NCBI GenBank assembly: GCA_964019135.1
Contig: OZ025257.1
Coordinates: forward strand, 12,675,971 to 12,739,970
Direction: 5' to 3'
DNA from: Arenicola marina
Lineage: Eukaryota > Annelida > Polychaeta > Arenicolidae
DNA: 64,000 nucleotides
A model generated the notes under the pieces. It was given only the letters and a program-made list of their open reading frames with translations, was not told the origin of the DNA and made no database searches. Shown one piece after another: positions 1 to 25,384 of this stretch. The position numbers and the translations under genes were made by a program. Positions within the stretch are counted from its first letter, which is position 1. Each line of letters begins with the position of its first letter.

Positions 1-12
1 TTTCCCTAACAG

Positions 13-3000
13 CAGACACTGGTGAACGAAATACGGAATAACTACACTAAGCTTCAGGAAGAATTTGCCGACACTCAAAGACAGATTGTACAGGTTTGCA
101 TATAATAGACCCCATAATTAAATAAGCTTTAACACTTAGGCGTATTGTGTAAGAAGTTAAATTGTGTCAAAAGTTTACCCAGTAACGTTAGTGAAGCTGC
201 GGAGTTGTAGTGGGGTTAGTGAGTGAATGGGTAGGGGTGTGCCTGGACACGAATGCCTAGTCCACCACGGGGGTTACATATATAAGTATTAGAATATAGA
301 ATGGTGTTCTTGCCACTTCAAAAAGGGGAGTCTGAGCAGATTCTCACAAACAGGGAGGTCGTTTGGAACGCATACCGATTCACATAAGTGCGGATTGGAG
401 GCTGCGTAGGAGTCAAACCTTGTCCCGTATCAATCAGCAAATGGGACTACGGTTTACGAAACCGCACATAGGCCTACCATGTTTTCAGAAAGCGAGTTCA
501 GACAGACAAAAGAGCGCGGGGAGCGAGTAATCTGACAAAAAGGGGGATCATCAACAAATGTAATCTCTATAAAAAGTGTTTATGTAATATAAAATGTCGT
601 TTGTTTTTCACTTAACTCAGCTAAACTTAACATGGAATGGTTGGTATTCAGGCTTTGGGCGACGATCATGTTCAGGTGTGCAGAAAAGACATGCAGAAGG
701 TCAGTAGAGAGGTCAAAATGATGAAAGGAATGTTGACAAAGATCATCCAGGAAGACGTAATGACTGCATATAGCCATCTCACTGACTCACAGACAGGTTT
801 GTATTTAAATAATTCAGATTTGTGTTTTTTTTATTTACCAGAATTAGTGAACATGGGATGAGGGAACACTGGAATTAACCAATATGCGATTCAGTCGTGT
901 TGTAGTCTGACGATTACCTTACTTCAGAGTTTCGTTTTTCTAAGTAATAGATGATGACAATGAAATAAGTTATTGCAGATTAACTTTACACTTTAATTTT
1001 TCGTCATATGCCATGTCGTTACCATAGAGGTAAGCACGGTGCGAAAACAGTTGACCTGTGCTGAGACCGATCGTGATCATTGGAAGGCCAGATGTGAAGC
1101 AATACTGGCTGATATTGATGGGGAGAGAAAGGTCGGTGTATTTGAATATGTCCAAACAATTGTCTCGCTTAATTATTTCCAATAACAGGGTGCCGTTAAG
1201 GTGCCGGTTTTAATTTCATTGTTGGAGTGTATACCGACTGACCCAATGGTCGTTCTTCCCTGATAGTGCGAACCATTGTCTCGGTGTAGCTTACGTATAA
1301 CTCACGAATAACATGTATTACATTAATTCATTTCGTGGGCTTTAACATGGGAGATGGACTTACATAATGTATTACGTATTCCAGCTAATCGTTGTTTGAT
1401 TTACTGTTTTTGTAACAGGAGAAGTTTGAATTGCAAGGCAAGGCTCGGGAGTTAAGTGAACAACTGAACGAGCAGTCGGAGTTTTGTGCCAGTATGGGAG
1501 CCGCTAGTTGTACGTTGCTGTGGCGGGTGTCGCGTTGCGAGGACAGCATTCAGTCTCTCCTCGTTGGCGTAAGTCAACATCATTGTCATTATAATGGTCA
1601 TTATATATGACAAAATTCCATATATGTCACTCTGTTTTGGGTTTTTGTCGTTTTGGATTATGACCCTCGGAGGATTAACAAGTTCTGACAGAATATATAA
1701 CGTTTGAACTTCTTCATGTGGCTTGTCAGGTCAAAAAATGAGGATTTGCTTTAAACACTTTAACACATTGGCACAATTTGCATGAAAAGCTCATATTGTC
1801 GTACAAAACATGGCCATCATGAATTGTTTTTTTTTCTCACTACAACGTATGCGAGTAATATCGTAATGGTGCAACAACGCCCGCTCTTGAAAAATATAAA
1901 CAACATTTACCAATTAACTAGCTTTTGAAGTCCTGTTAAACGACTAGATAGGACATTAGATGCTCATCTATAAGACGTTCTCCGTGATTCGCGCTCGGTG
2001 ATTTAGTGATTATAAAGGTGGACATTTTGCTGCATGTTTTGTTTGAACTGAATCACTTCGGGTTTGTTCCAGAGCAAAGTGGATGATTTCCTGTCTATGG
2101 TAGCTAGCACACTGGACAGCTACATGAATGTGTTCAAGGAAGATCTACCAGAGGAAAACTCAGAGGAAACACAATTTGTGTTGGCTCTGTGTGGCACGAT
2201 AACAAGTATATAATGTTTATATATTTTGTATCAATTTGTATCATTTATTTCCCGAATAGATTTTTAGTAGGAGCTTCTGTATCCGCGATATTCCTGGAAA
2301 TCGGGTTAACGTTCTTTCCATTATGATTTTTTTTTTTATATATAGTAGTTTATCGGTGCATTGAGATTATTTATGTTATTTATGTCAAAGGCTCGGCGTC
2401 AATAATTGTGAATACACCAAACACATTTCGGGTTGGAGAGTTACATATATCGGCGATAACAATTCATATAACCAAACGATTTTGTTTGTATTTTGCCGCA
2501 AGATATTGCAGCGTCTCCATTCGGTCGAGACTTCTTGATGACGAACGAACAGGGCAAGCGATTAGTGGACACTTTTGTCTGTCTTCTGGGTCAAGTTCCT
2601 TGTAGAAAGGCTGCTAAAATGAAAAAGTTCGTCACTTGTACAATTAAACTGCTACGCTGCACAAATGATACATTAGTGATTAATAACCCATCATTTTATA
2701 TTTTTTAAATTATACAGGTAAACAATGATACAGAAATGCGATGTCTATATCCTCGTATCAATCGCTTTCGTGAACTGGGACAGCATGGAAAGAAAATGAC
2801 TAGACTATTGGTCAATTAGTAAAATGATAATAATATTATAACCGACAGCGTTCATAGAGGCCTCTATTTTCTTCTGCATTCCACGAGCAGTTTGCTGCTG
2901 ATGTCGTTGTACAATTTGAGTATAAACCAGCGAGGGCTGAAGTACATAAGCTCCAAGTCTGGGCTGCTGTCCCTACTTGCCTGGCTCGTACAAGGTGAGC

Positions 3001-3672
3001 ATATAATGTTACTTTATTTGTTTGCAAGGATGTAATTTCAACTTTATAGCATGTAATCGCTATAGAGCAAACACCGCAAAACGTTAACCATAAATTATTT
3101 ATACAGCTATTTACGTTGAATGCCATGAATAAACAAATCCGCGATGTTCGCTATATACTATATGTTTTAAGTCTAACGTATGTAGTCTTATATCCAGAAC
3201 CGCTTTCATATCATGCCTCGGCAGAGTGGTAGTGTGTAGGTCGTGACAATTGTTTTTTAATTACTACAGAGGAAACTGACACGGAGAGTCGTCTACACAG
3301 TCTGAGACTTATACAGTCATTGTTGTTTGAACAGCAGAGTCAACAGCTACTTCATGAAGCTAAAGAAGTGGTTAGTAGTTATGCATCTCTACGCGCACCA
3401 ATATAATTTGGTCATATATAAGCACATTTTTTTTAAATTTGATTTGCGCATAATATCTTTATAAATTTGTACAAGAAAGCAAGAAAATCAACAAAAGAAG
3501 CACATAGTGTTAATATTTATATTCTTAGACATTATATATGTCCTTCCGCGTCATTTCACCGTAGCTGAAGCCGAGCCTCCTGCAAGAATTGGCGTGTGAC
3601 CCATGCTCTGATATCAAGGAAACTGCCGCAGAACTCCTACTAGAAATGAACGTCATAAACAGCGAGCAGTGA
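13..3672 (+). CDS. HSF2BP: HSF2BP (MEILB2) homologue, 5' end outside window
   Basis: Nine exons with matching phases: 13-93, 652-796, 1028-1131, 1419-1568, 2073-2205, 2503-2626, 2891-2994, 3270-3370 and 3565-3672 (TGA). Together they encode 349 residues from the window edge; human HSF2BP is about 334. Seen: an N-terminal helical part (HVQVCRKDMQKVSREV), a coiled coil, then conserved blocks EFCASMGAASCTLLWRVS, NIAASPFGRDFL and LLLMSLYNLSINQRGLKYIS that I match to remembered vertebrate HSF2BP. Known of the family: the C-terminal armadillo-like domain binds BRCA2 and brings it with RAD51/DMC1 to meiotic double-strand breaks, with partner BRME1. The first exon (27 residues, QTLVNEIRNNYTKL) has no clear vertebrate counterpart but is in phase, so the start lies to the left. 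The gene converges on MORN1. The second donor is after base 796, and the third exon supplies the linking helix. Confidence 0.9.
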
Positions 3673-3846
3673 ATACCAACAGGAATCGAAACATCTCGTG
3701 GTGGGCATCGCAGCAGCATGCATGCATACAATAGTCTTTATAACGCACTATACTGGTCAATACAGTTGGGTAATATTCGGTACAAATCAAGTCTACGGAC
3801 TGCTGAACATGCCATGCAATGTCAAGGTTGGCTCAAACTATGTTGG

Positions 3847-3852
3847 AATAAA
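3847..3852 (+). promoter_or_regulatory. Polyadenylation signal AATAAA for HSF2BP
   Basis: AATAAA lies 175 bases after the HSF2BP stop codon, in AT-rich sequence, a normal distance for a 3' UTR. Assigned by position only. Confidence 0.5.
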
Positions 3853-6847
3853 GTTAAATGTATTTGCGTAAACGACACACTGTAAAAAGGATTCTTCATA
3901 TATCACACAAGTGTGACTACTGTCAGTAGTTTCCTTTTAAAGAAAAACACTACACACAGATACTCATTTGATAATGGTTTATTAACAATAATAAAAACTA
4001 ATAAAGAAAATCGCAGTTCTACATTTAGTCAAGCTATCAATAAATACATAAATACACTTTTTTTTGGCTCCTGTTCATCAGTTTCAAAGCAATTCTTGCC
4101 TCATTACCGATATGAAGTTTACATATCGGCATCAATAAACAGACAATCCAATGAAGCATAAATGGCATTGTTGGACGAGGCAAGAACCCTTCAGCCCTGC
4201 AGTAGTAACATACGGCTAGACATTAGTTAAGCCACGAATGGAAACAAAAAATGTGACCACACGGCATTTTACCCCGATTAAACCATGCAACTGCACACGC
4301 CAAACGTGAGCCGTACTAATCGTCATCTTTACGGAATGGTCAAATCTGCGGCGGGATTGTGCGACTCTAGTTCCGCCAGAGCTGCTTGGGCTTCGAACGT
4401 CGACTCTCGGATCAGTCGGGAAGTGTCCCACCTAAAGGCGTGAAATAGTGCTGTACATTTGAAACAAGCGTGAGGAGACAAGAAGCCAGTTAATATCCGA
4501 TTATATGGCAACAGATATATCGATGTACGGTAAGAAAGCCGTTACGCTAATGATATGAAAGATGTTATTGTAAGAGTGCATCGGGCCGTAGGCGCTTTAA
4601 AGTTTAGGTTTCACTGTCCATTTTTTTTATTGTAAATTATTCATAAAAGAAAGTGTATTACTACAACTAGTTAACTTTTCTAGTTTTGTAGAGTATATAG
4701 ATATATCATTGTACAAGATTGAGCAGTTGACATCAGCAAGTTCAAAACTGAAGTAGGCCATGTTGGCAAAAATGTGGTTGTCGTAGTATACGTGACAAAC
4801 AAGCGAGTGATGTTTTGCAGAATCCAAAATGGCGGTCGAAGGCAGCGATATGGAAGCGAAGTCAGTTTTAGTCAGCGCGGCGACAGCAAAGGGTTAAAAT
4901 ATGCACTAACCTATCACCTCATTCAAATACGTAGGCATTAATACATATAAACATAAAATATACCATAAGGTCAGATGAAGCACATAGTATTAGCCGCTAC
5001 GAGCACAGTACTAAGAGTACAGTACCGGACAGTGGGGTCAGCAAAAGAATGTCTACATGTTATAACTTACATGAGGAGACTAAAGACAAAAATTCAAAAT
5101 TCGAACGGTCGAAAAGCGCAGGAGACACTGGAGGTTAAGCCGTCATGCGCACTTGGCTGTTCATCCTGTGGGTCAAGGCATTTTCCTCTTAACCACGAAC
5201 TAAATACAGTTATAACGAGTGTATGGACTAGGCTCATATAAAACAATGGACCGGGAATGAACAAAACGGAATATAAAGTATTCATAACGAAGCCAGCTAG
5301 AAGAAGGTCACTTAGCTGAAGAATGAACAGTGGAAGCAAACTGCTATTAGTGATGCAACCCGACCACATCGTCTACTTGTCGGGCATCCCACCTTTGTAT
5401 GTTTGGGTGTTGGAATCTAGTTACTGACTGCAGTATCTAATTGTGACAAGTATGCCCCGTTATTGAGTGCAATTCAGGATAGCTATACCATAAATAATCA
5501 AAGTAGTTATACCGGCAAAGATTTTCTACATTTATATGGTATTGTATCTGACTCAAATACTAAGGGAAAATAAATTTGAAAGAAAAATTATCGTCTTAAA
5601 GACAGCCGAATGGACTACTGTTTTACTACGCTGAATACCAAGGGGCCACAAACATGTCGGCTAAACAGTGCATATTTATATGTGTCCCATTGTACCCAGA
5701 AAGTCAGAAAGAGGAAGCCAAGATTTTTCACTACAGAGTACTTCGTAAACGATATGCAGGAAACAAAGGTAAAGAACAATCGCAGCCTATATGACAAAGA
5801 AGTATGAAGTTCAGGACAGCTATATGCATAGAATAATAAAGTCGGCATAATGATAGATATCAACTATACGCTTTTAAATATATAGTCACTTTTACCATAT
5901 GAATTACCTTCACTTGTCATATTAGTACTACGCTAGATTCAATAGTGACGTGTGAGCCTGTCACGATGATTCTCCACTGGAGTCGTCACTGTCACTAAAA
6001 GAGGGTCGAAATTGTCATCCCACAGCACAGTGATACAAGTTGTACAATTTCACTTGCGTGCAGACTAGCATATATATCCGATCCGTTGCAAATGAAGAAA
6101 TCATTAAATATGACATTTAAATGCAATAATAAAGGCCATTAATAATCACTAATTTATGTTAATGATATTTGAAGATAAATCACATAGAAAATCTGGTCCT
6201 CGGGTCACCGTCCTTCATTAGATACTCAAGGCGCACTGTCTGTTATCCGTTGCCTATTCTGCTCTAATCAAGACATACTAGTTAACAATTAACGCGAGAT
6301 ATAAATGCGACAATGTTTCACGGGATGTGTTCGAACAACAAGAGTGTCGACAGAGCGGGATATCAAAGGTAGGACTGAGCAATAGTAATGTTCCTCACTG
6401 ACACTAACTTTTATATTTATAAATGAATATGCTTAACAAGATCCAATTCACAACGCGATCTCGACACTACTTATATATTAAAACCAGGGATAAATTCACA
6501 TAACAGAAGATACAACAATGAACAATACCGGAATCAAATCTGGTTGATTGGGAATAATAATCTTACATTCGTGGCACTCATTGAGAATCAAGATTCTTGG
6601 TCTTTAGGATTCCTAACGATAAAGTAAATGAAACATTTTCATACCACGTGATTAGAAAGCAGTACAAGGACATCAACAACAACTGCTCCACTTTAGCCAG
6701 TAACGCATCGAAATCTTCCAAACGTAAGTAGAAGGTCAAATCCCTCAATCTCTATATTTTTTCTTTGAAATGATTCACTACGTACCGAAAGGGTATGTTA
6801 CACGACATCGCTCACCGATCAAATAGCTCAATGCCTTTGGCCGCATC
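3853..6847. other. Intergenic spacer between converging HSF2BP and MORN1
   Basis: About 3 kb of AT-rich sequence between two 3' ends. I see no exon chain, no recognisable transposon protein and no RNA gene. Open frames of 60-90 codons on both strands (for example around 5.0-5.4 and 5.6-5.9 kb) overlap antisense to each other and show no familiar motif; I treat them as chance. Confidence 0.6.
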
Positions 6848-20000
<13,153 letters not shown>

Positions 20001-21144
20001 GTTGTTTTGGTAGCAACCACCCCGGCTAGAGCCATACGCGTACGGACTTGATAGGTACGCCGCACGACCAAGGTGCAATAAAACTGTGTGCGCCTCGTTA
20101 TATTAATAACTACCCGGTAATGGGTGGACGGGGAGCAGGGCAATTCCCTGCCGGTCCGCCCCCGGTCCCCCCCCCCTACCCCCCTCCCCAGACGAGACCT
20201 ATTCAGTTTCAATATTTTATTTAGTTTTGAGTGATTTTAATACAGATTCGCAATATTGCACCATTTATCTTCCTGCAGTATTTACGCAGCGAACCCCCCC
20301 CCCCCCCACCCACCCTTCCCACTCCTTGAGATCTGCAGCGTCTCTCTAATACGTCCGAGGCCAACGATGTATGTTGCACAAGTTAACTGTAACTTTAGTA
20401 CCCATCAGCCTAAGGCTATGGCCCTGGAGGCCCAGGGCTTATTGTGAGCTTGTTGAGACAGCCCTTCTCTGTGTATATGAAAATATAATATGAAACTGTG
20501 CACATCTACAATGCAACCTAACGAGTTCCTAACGCTCCTTCACATGCTCAACACACTGTTGGTGGTGTGTAGTTGGGGTTTGACCGGTGGGGATTGTCTG
20601 GGGGGGAAGGGGGGCAGGGCTTTTCAGGTTGGGGAGACGTGGGTGGCAAGGTCCGGGAAATTGTTTCGGGGGAGGAATTGCATGCCCAGAGGAGAGTTGT
20701 CCGTGGGGGGACTTGTCCTAGCAGGGAATTGTCCGGGGGGGGGGGACGTGTCCTTGGGGAGAATTGTAAGGGGAGAGTTGTCCGGGGGGGGGGGGGATTG
20801 CCCGGGGGGGGGGGTGTCCAAGAACCCTCTCTGTAACGTTTACAGCTTTAAAAAAAAAAATTATGTTGCTGTGTTAACCCCAAAAAAAAAGAATGAGTGA
20901 AAATCTCTCTATTGGGGATGGGTGAGAGTGGGGGGCGATGAGGTTTGATTTGGCTGGTGAAAGAAATTATTTCCAAAGTCGAAGACCTGGATCAGTAACG
21001 CTGACTATATTGCTATTGAGCTTACATGGCGGGTTTTGGTTAGGATCAACAATATGTCTCGCATCAGACGCTGAAATACATACATATAAAAGAACTGTAG
21101 GCCTATGGAAAACTATATACATATGAATGGCTGGTAGCATTCAT
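20001..21144. other. MORN1 upstream region with poly-C and poly-G tracts
   Basis: The first 200 bases are CpG-rich, as expected of a promoter. On the plus strand GGTAGCAACC, just before the ATG on the coding side, resembles an RFX X-box half-site, which would fit a ciliary gene; this is inference. C-runs of 9-11 occur at about 20168 and 20294. From 20570 to 20830 the plus strand is extremely G-rich, with repeated GAGTTGTCC-type phrases between G-runs of 8-13. Open frames across it are low complexity and not convincing as genes. Confidence 0.6.
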
Positions 21145-21150
21145 TTTATT
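21145..21150 (-). promoter_or_regulatory. Polyadenylation signal for the inner-protein-like gene
   Basis: The plus strand reads TTTATT, giving AATAAA on the gene strand about 200 bases after the stop codon at 21348-21350. Positional assignment only. Confidence 0.45.
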
Positions 21151-21347
21151 AGTCGAACAATTTTACATCGTTTCCTAAGATCTCAAGGAATATATCAGAG
21201 TTGCACAATAAAGACTGTTCTTGAACTACATGACCAATGTTAAATATGTCGCACCGAGGCGACCCGATAACTTTAAAATAAATCTACAAAATCCATTCGT
21301 GACACATTGGTGATGCGACCTCCTGTTTTTGTTCTCTTGTCTAAAGG

Positions 21348-23891
21348 TCACGGTCTGTACTGGACCTTGTTGAAGGGATTATATGGATGAGTCAAGGTCA
21401 CTGTCGTTGACAAGGGACCCTTATGGGCGTGCGCCAGGATTTTGTACTCTGAGTGTGGAAGATACCTGCAAGACATAATGATATATTTTAGACACGCTGT
21501 TTCACTCATTATTCTAAGCTTGTTGTCCGATATATCTAAAAAGTGACACTGTAGTATTTCTGGTCTCAGGCCCGAATGGACGCCGAAAAATTCACTACCC
21601 GAAATTGCGGGATTCGAACCGGCGACCCTTCGCATCCAGGGCGAACACCTTACGCATTAGACCAATTGAAAGAGAACGTTTGGCCCGAGGCTCTTGGTGT
21701 CTTTTATCCACCGGGCCTGGACCGAGATATCACACTACTACGAACACATCTAAACAAATAACGAGGCTTGGTACATATTATCATATCATAAACAGCTATA
21801 CCTGTAAGATTCCTTCATCACTGTGGTCGGTCCTATGAAATCCGCTGATGTTTTAAGAGTCGCCTCGACCGGGGCACGTGGCACAAAGCCGGCATATCCT
21901 GGACATGGTCGCTCACTAAAGTTAGAAGAACAGAAGGAAACGTTCCAGCAACGTTTACCAACGATAACATTTGACGATAACGTTTAAAATAAATCGCGAT
22001 ATCACATTATATCGTGAAGTATAAGAAATAAGAGTAGCGCAATATTTACTTTGCGATTAGATGAACACAATCATATAGCTCGATGTCACTTATATAGGTC
22101 GAGTATCGTGACGGAATGGGTGGGGTTTTTGACTTCAGGCAATCGTACTTCGTCATACATGTATATACTTTCACAAAGCTCATACGGATAATATCCATTA
22201 AAAAACCTCACTACAACGCAGCCAGCTGCCCCTCGTTGATTAAGGCCCTAATCTCATGTTCGGCAGCAGCAGTGTCGGCGCTATGAAAACACGGCAGAAG
22301 CAGAACACAATTATAATTATTATAATCATTCACATGGATGCCCGGGGGCGGGAGGAGGGGGGGGAGGTGCACTATACAAATCTAGTGGGGGGTCCCTGGA
22401 CGCCCAGTAATGCATGAAAGATCGGACATTACTTACATAACACACACGAAAAAACATCAATATAAAGTGAACCCTCCACCCCGTATCCGCGCTGCGGTTT
22501 TAAAACCTATTGAATGGTAAAACGCACCTTTTCGTCTTTGCTTTGGAAGCGACCTTGACAACTTCCTTGGCATCATCGTACCGGAGTCTCTTCGGATATG
22601 GACGACTCTGCGCGCGATCCCAAGCCCGAGTCGCCCCCACTGTCTGCCAGTCCCCTGACTCCGACTCGTAACGTATCGGCCTATAAGTCACCTGGTCGGC
22701 GTTAGTCTCGAAAGTCGTGTCCGGCGGCTCAACCTGATTTATTAGAACATTTTACTCATGCATCACTAACGAAACGTATGCCACAAACGTATATTTCACA
22801 AAGACATGTTCATTAATATAAGGTTTCGTGGTGCTACCATGGGGCATCCAGTATACATGTATTTATATATTACTCATCCAGCATCGGTAAGCACATAGGA
22901 ATCGATCCTAACTCTTAAGTTATAATTATTTTGGGGAAGAAATCAGTCATCTAAAATAATAACATTAATTAACATAACTTACCATCACTGCATTTGCTCT
23001 AGTAAGCGCCGGCGGTGCGACAGGGAAGAACATTTTCATTTATACTTATATTGGATCATTCTTAGCATATAAATACATTTTATCAAGATGAAATGCTTCG
23101 CATTTTTGTGTTCCTTGTCTTGGCACTCACAACTGTCCGAGGAATAGGGCAATCTTGAAACTCTCTCTTGGTGGTTGGAGTCCACACGGCCTGTCGCCAC
23201 TGGGCCTCTATGTCTGCTCGTGCCAGCGGCGGCCTCTTGCCCCCTTGTGACGTCACCGCGAGCGGCCACTTCACGGGGTCCTTTGGACGTGCAACGGTCC
23301 GTCTGGAGTTTCCGGTCATGAAGTCCCGCGGCCGCACCGTGTTAACTATAGGCTTGGGATCCAGAAACCTGAAACAATTATGTTTGCATAAATTACTGTT
23401 GATATTTTTCCCCAGTAAGATTTCTCAGATTTCGCATTTACAGGAAAACCTTGTTTGTCAAGGGCTGGAGCTCATACATACATCATTGGACGTTATATGT
23501 CAATCAAACGGTCCAGCCTCATCGTTGGCCAATAGATAGTTATTTAAAGATATTTTTTCTCAGACTGAGTTGAAGCCTACACAATTTCTATATATCCTTT
23601 TTCAGGCTGAAGATTATTTCAATGTTGGAAATTAATATATCACGTGGAAGTTAATAACCTGTCTGTAGCGATGTCCCAAGTTCCAATGCCCGCCACCAGA
23701 GCTGGGTCCCTGCGCGCACACCGCAGTGGACCACGGAGGATGACCGGAAACTGGCGTGGTGGCAGCTGCCGAATGTGACGCATTCCGATGCTAGGTGGCT
23801 GATCATGTTTGATGGGCGGAAACAAATCCCAGTATTGATAGCTCCTTTGGTAGGTTGAAACCCCGGTGGAAACACAATCAGAATTCGCCAT
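21348..23891 (-). CDS. Probable ciliary/sperm microtubule inner protein, 302 aa
   Basis: Five exons in agreeing phase, right to left: 23659-23891 (ATG), 23131-23368, 22528-22733, 21802-21915 and 21348-21465 (TGA). The protein is basic and proline-rich and lacks a predicted membrane segment or signal peptide. Notable parts: YWDLFPPIKHDQPP and LPPRQFPVILRGPLRC near the start, RPRDFMTGNSRRT in the middle, and GYAGFVPR followed by GPLSTTVTLTHPYNPF at the end. A GY(x)GF(V/I)P motif plus short Pro-rich segments is common in proteins of the ciliary doublet lumen, so I infer that role. I could not name the orthologue with confidence; the TEPP/SPMIP8 type is one possibility. It is followed upstream by NECAB on the same strand. 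The acceptor at 21916 has a good pyrimidine tract, as does a rival exon at 22211-22280. Confidence 0.78.
21600..21671 (-). pseudogene. tRNA-Arg-like relic or SINE head
   Basis: The minus strand carries an A-box-like GGTCTAATGCGTAAGG and a B-box GGTTCGAATCC with the spacing of a tRNA. The body resembles tRNA-Arg. The anticodon stem TTCGC/GCGAA is intact around loop CCTGGAT, but position 33 is C, the triplet reads TGG, and the acceptor arms do not pair. It is therefore not a working tRNA; a tRNA-derived SINE head or tRNA pseudogene fits. It lies in the last intron-exon area of the inner-protein-like gene. Confidence 0.6.
22211..22280 (-). CDS. Possible alternative last exon of the inner-protein-like gene
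   Basis: It is preceded by a strong acceptor (pyrimidine-rich, ending TTTTCATAG) and enters in the same phase as the exon at 21802-21915. It encodes 22 residues (ADTAAAEHEIRALINEGQLA plus ends) and then TAG. Spliced to the donor at 22528 it would give a shorter protein lacking the GYAGFVPR tail. It could be a true isoform, a poison exon or chance. Confidence 0.4.
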
Positions 23892-25384
23892 TAATGACGA
23901 ATTCGACGTAGACGTTTAACAGCGTAGGTGTAAATTAAATCATAAATAGTCTAGGCTAGTGTATCTCTGATTAAACCTGTGAAGTCCGCATAAATCTGAT
24001 CGAATATTGCCAAAACAAAAAAATATTGCAAAACGTTCGGCCGGCTATATTAATTGCTGGGCAACCATTATTAATACATAATGGCCACGTTACCAAGATA
24101 TATATTGTGTCGTAATAACCCAAATGTTAATCTTTGTCGTTTCCATGGAATCCCATTAAATGTATCACCAGTTGTACTCATGCAATGACGTCATAAACGA
24201 GATCACTTGACAATGGCGAATCGCACCCGTTCTTCCGGCTCATTCCTGATGCCGCGGAAAAGAAATCGGCTCTTTCAGGTTTCTCTAGATTTCCATAAAC
24301 TTCCGAACGTATGTAAGGGATCTACTAAAGCTTGCACGGTTTATATACATTTATTAATAAAAGAAAACGTAGAAAATCCGAGCTCAAAAAGATGCGTATA
24401 GGAACTGCACCGTTTATTAATACTACCGCATGGTAAAACCATACAAAATGAACGTTGTCTTTACCCATTATTGCAGTTTTGTGGCCAAGCCAGATCAGCG
24501 AAATGACAACTTTTATCCATATTTATTAGCCGTTCACTCGACCATAGGCACAATGAATCCATTATACCTACAGTTTTGGAAAACAGACGATGATAATTTA
24601 TATCGATGACATAACATTTGAACCCAAAAGTATGAAACAAAACAAACGGTAGCTTTGCTAGTCTATATAAGTTACTAAATTTTATTACCTTCAAAAGTTT
24701 GTGACCATAAAAACATCCAATCAAAACTTCTATTTAGACTGAACACCATGGTCTAGTATACGGTTACACAACGCAGGCAATTAATTCAGCTATAGTGATC
24801 TTTTAATGTATTATGCGGATAGGTGACATGGGAAACCAAAAACCATTCCCTATCTCGTTTATTGTTAGCTCTCAGTAATTAAAGGCAATTCAACATAATA
24901 TATTCGTTTCCCAGCCAAGAATTACCCCAATATGGATTTCCATTGGAACGCATTGTGAATCAGCAAATAACCCACAATATATAGCTAAGCCTTGATCAAC
25001 TCTCCGTAATTTAACAAAATGTTGGGATGAAGCTCCATTTCCAAAGACCGGCTTTGAACAGTGAATACATAAACAAACTCCACCAATAGGCATGTTACAA
25101 ATGCAAGAAACACCCTATAACTAGGTATATTGCGCGAATTACATAAACTTTCATCTAGGAAATCGAATTTTAAATAACACAGAGCAACAAAACACTCAAA
25201 ATTAAATATATCAGGTACATAAATGTGCAAAACAATAAAAGCGAAATGCGTTTTTAAAGCATTTGAGTCAAGCTTGACCCCAAGCGTACATCACCTATCT
25301 ATCAGAGTATATAACGTGAAAAAGTCTACTGTATTGCGTAAGTTACGAGCTTGATATCTTGCAACAGTCTCGTGTTGACATAGC
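23892..25384. other. Spacer between NECAB 3' end and the inner-protein-like gene
   Basis: This probably holds the inner-protein gene's promoter. A perfect CRE palindrome TGACGTCA occurs at about 24186. Just beyond it the plus strand has ATG GCG AAT CGC (24213) opening a 22-codon stretch (ANRTRSSGSFLMPRKRNR) that ends at a possible donor CAG/GTTTCT. That would be a divergent first exon, but no second exon was found. The rest is AT-rich with nothing recognisable. Confidence 0.45.

Noticed and set aside
22983-23035. Extra exon of the inner-protein-like gene (FFPVAPPALTRANAVM)
   Set aside because: It has a good donor but no acceptor in the right place and phase; direct joining of the neighbouring exons keeps the frame.
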